From Puffinus mauretanicus (lineage: Eukaryota > Chordata > Aves > Procellariiformes > Procellariidae), in the NCBI GenBank assembly GCA_023333565.1, contig JAJKFH010000205.1:1426001-1490000 (forward strand): DNA of 64,000 nucleotides, read 5' to 3'. This document shows positions 63,001-64,000 of this stretch, one piece after another. Position 1 is the stretch's first letter. Every line of letters starts with the position of its first letter. The notes below the pieces were generated by a model that ran no database searches, had not been told where the DNA came from, and saw only the letters and a program-made list of their open reading frames with translations. The position numbers were made by a program, and so were the translations under genes.

Positions 63001-64000
63001 CTGGTTGTTTGCAGAACTTACATCTTTGAGAGCAAGATTAATCCCTCAGGTTGCTTACACTTGGCAGATGTTGCCTGCTCCATCTCCCCCGGCTGCTGCT
63101 CTTCATGCAGGTTTGCTACCCGAGGGTATATGTGCTTCTGGCCCTGGCCAATCCTCCCGTCTCTCTGGCATGGGAAGAACTTGTCCCCAGCTCTTCTTCC
63201 AGGTAATTGGTACCTGCTAGCTCAGGTAGGAAAAGAATTTAAATAACTGTTCTGCAGCTGCAGTTTTGCCCTGGATTTTGGGACAGGCACCCACCTTACA
63301 TTGGCATCTCTCAGGCTGCACCTACTATGTCCCAAGTGTGTGTGAAGGGTGCAGAATAGTCACTGGGCTTTGAATTCATGCCCTGACTTAGTTCCTGGTA
63401 GTTTCCTAATGAAAACAACGCTTGGAGCCACGTGCTGTCTAGAAAGCATTCACCTGCTGGGATTTGACCACGTTTAAGCTTTTGAGGCATGTCTGCGCAC
63501 TCTCGCAATCTCACGCTGCACGTGTTGTCGGCCCATCCTCGCTGCCTTGTCACTCCAGGATTGTGAGGCATCCACACATGTATTTAAGGTGATCCCATTA
63601 AGTAGACAAGATGCTGGGGCCTAAGGAGATGCTCTCTATTTCACTGTATTCTGCTGTCCCGTGAAATGAACTGGTAAAGGGTAGATCTGCTATAGAAGAA
63701 GAAACTAGCTCTGGCTGTCAGTACAAAAATGGGGAGGGTAACCAAGTGCCTTCTCTGAGAAATGGGGCTGTCCCTGTGATTGACTCCATGAAGGGCAGAT
63801 CTGGCGGTGATGGAGGGAGAGACTGTCCCAGTTGCAAAATGGGACTGCTTCAGCATCAGCTGGTTGCTCTTACAGGAGGACGAAGATGTCTACAGGGGAA
63901 GCTGGTGCTCCTTGCCAATGATGGTGGTTCTTGCTACACCTACTCATCTAGCAGAAGAGGGGTTTGCTTACACATGCTGTGTAAGAAAATCACAGTCAAA
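60051..64000. other. Intergenic region after ARHGAP40
   Basis: I looked for the first exon of SLC32A1, the expected next gene, and found none. It contains a (CAG)5 run near 60586-60600 and an AT-rich site cluster at 62.5-62.85 kb. Short frames have no supporting evidence. Confidence 0.6.
62525..62850. promoter_or_regulatory. AT-rich homeodomain-site cluster (candidate enhancer)
   Basis: TAATTA cores at 62562-62567 and 62653-62658 and TAATTG at 62817-62822 occur with TTATTATCC and GATAATTTT. The density suggests a conserved non-coding element, possibly serving the neighbouring SLC32A1, but this is inference. Confidence 0.28.

Noticed and set aside
62957..63246. Overlapping 87- and 94-residue frames near the right end
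   Set aside because: Two different frames over the same DNA, no homology, and no supporting splice or poly(A) signals.
60051..64000. Expected SLC32A1 coding exon
   Set aside because: No frame resembling the transporter was found on either strand; the gene, if adjacent, starts beyond the window.

Overview
The window looks like avian nuclear DNA. It holds vertebrate split genes with GT-AG introns, two copies of the CR1 LINE 3' end (the dominant bird retrotransposon) ending in the ATTCTATGA-type tail, a remnant hAT element, and CpG islands at promoters. The genes belong to the block that lies on human chromosome 20q11.23 (ADIG, ARHGAP40, SLC32A1, ACTR5). No species can be named from the sequence alone.

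Layout: (1) 1-9131, minus strand: ACTR5, the actin-related protein 5 subunit of the INO80 chromatin remodeller. Coding exons 1-8 are present (527 codons) and the last exon lies beyond the left edge. Its first exon sits in a CpG island at about 8490-9760, with a YY1-type site over the start codon. (2) 10900-14640, plus strand: an adipogenin (ADIG) locus. Exon 1 is an unmistakable adipogenin N-terminus. Downstream are a 46-base exon, a 302-base exon and a terminal exon with a polyadenylation signal 30 bases after the stop. Exons 1, 3 and 4 together keep one frame open for 220 residues, far longer than the roughly 80-residue mammalian protein, while the 46-base exon carries the mammalian-like frame. 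(3) 15780-16234: a CpG island with a TATA-like element and a clean splice donor, probably a 5' exon of ARHGAP40. (4) 16235-39789: a very long presumed first intron with GC-rich patches (one at 30.06-30.5 kb could be an alternative first coding exon), a CR1 fragment and simple repeats. (5) 39790-57489, plus strand: fourteen coding exons of ARHGAP40, a Rho GTPase-activating protein of the ARHGAP18/28/40 group, with intact catalytic residues; the 3' UTR runs to about 60050 with two poly(A) signals. (6) 60050-64000: intergenic, no exon recognised, with an AT-rich homeodomain-site cluster near 62.5-62.85 kb.

The genes do not form a functional pathway: ACTR5 acts in the nucleus in chromatin remodelling, ADIG is an adipocyte membrane micropeptide in mammals, and ARHGAP40 regulates Rho. 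Their arrangement is informative: ACTR5 is head-to-head with ADIG and ARHGAP40, whereas I recall all of them pointing the same way in human with SLC32A1 between ARHGAP40 and ACTR5. One inversion of ADIG-ARHGAP40-SLC32A1 explains this and predicts SLC32A1 just right of the window.

Limits: exon boundaries were found by eye from splice signals, phase and remembered homologues. No alignment was run, and 5' UTRs and alternative first exons are inferred.
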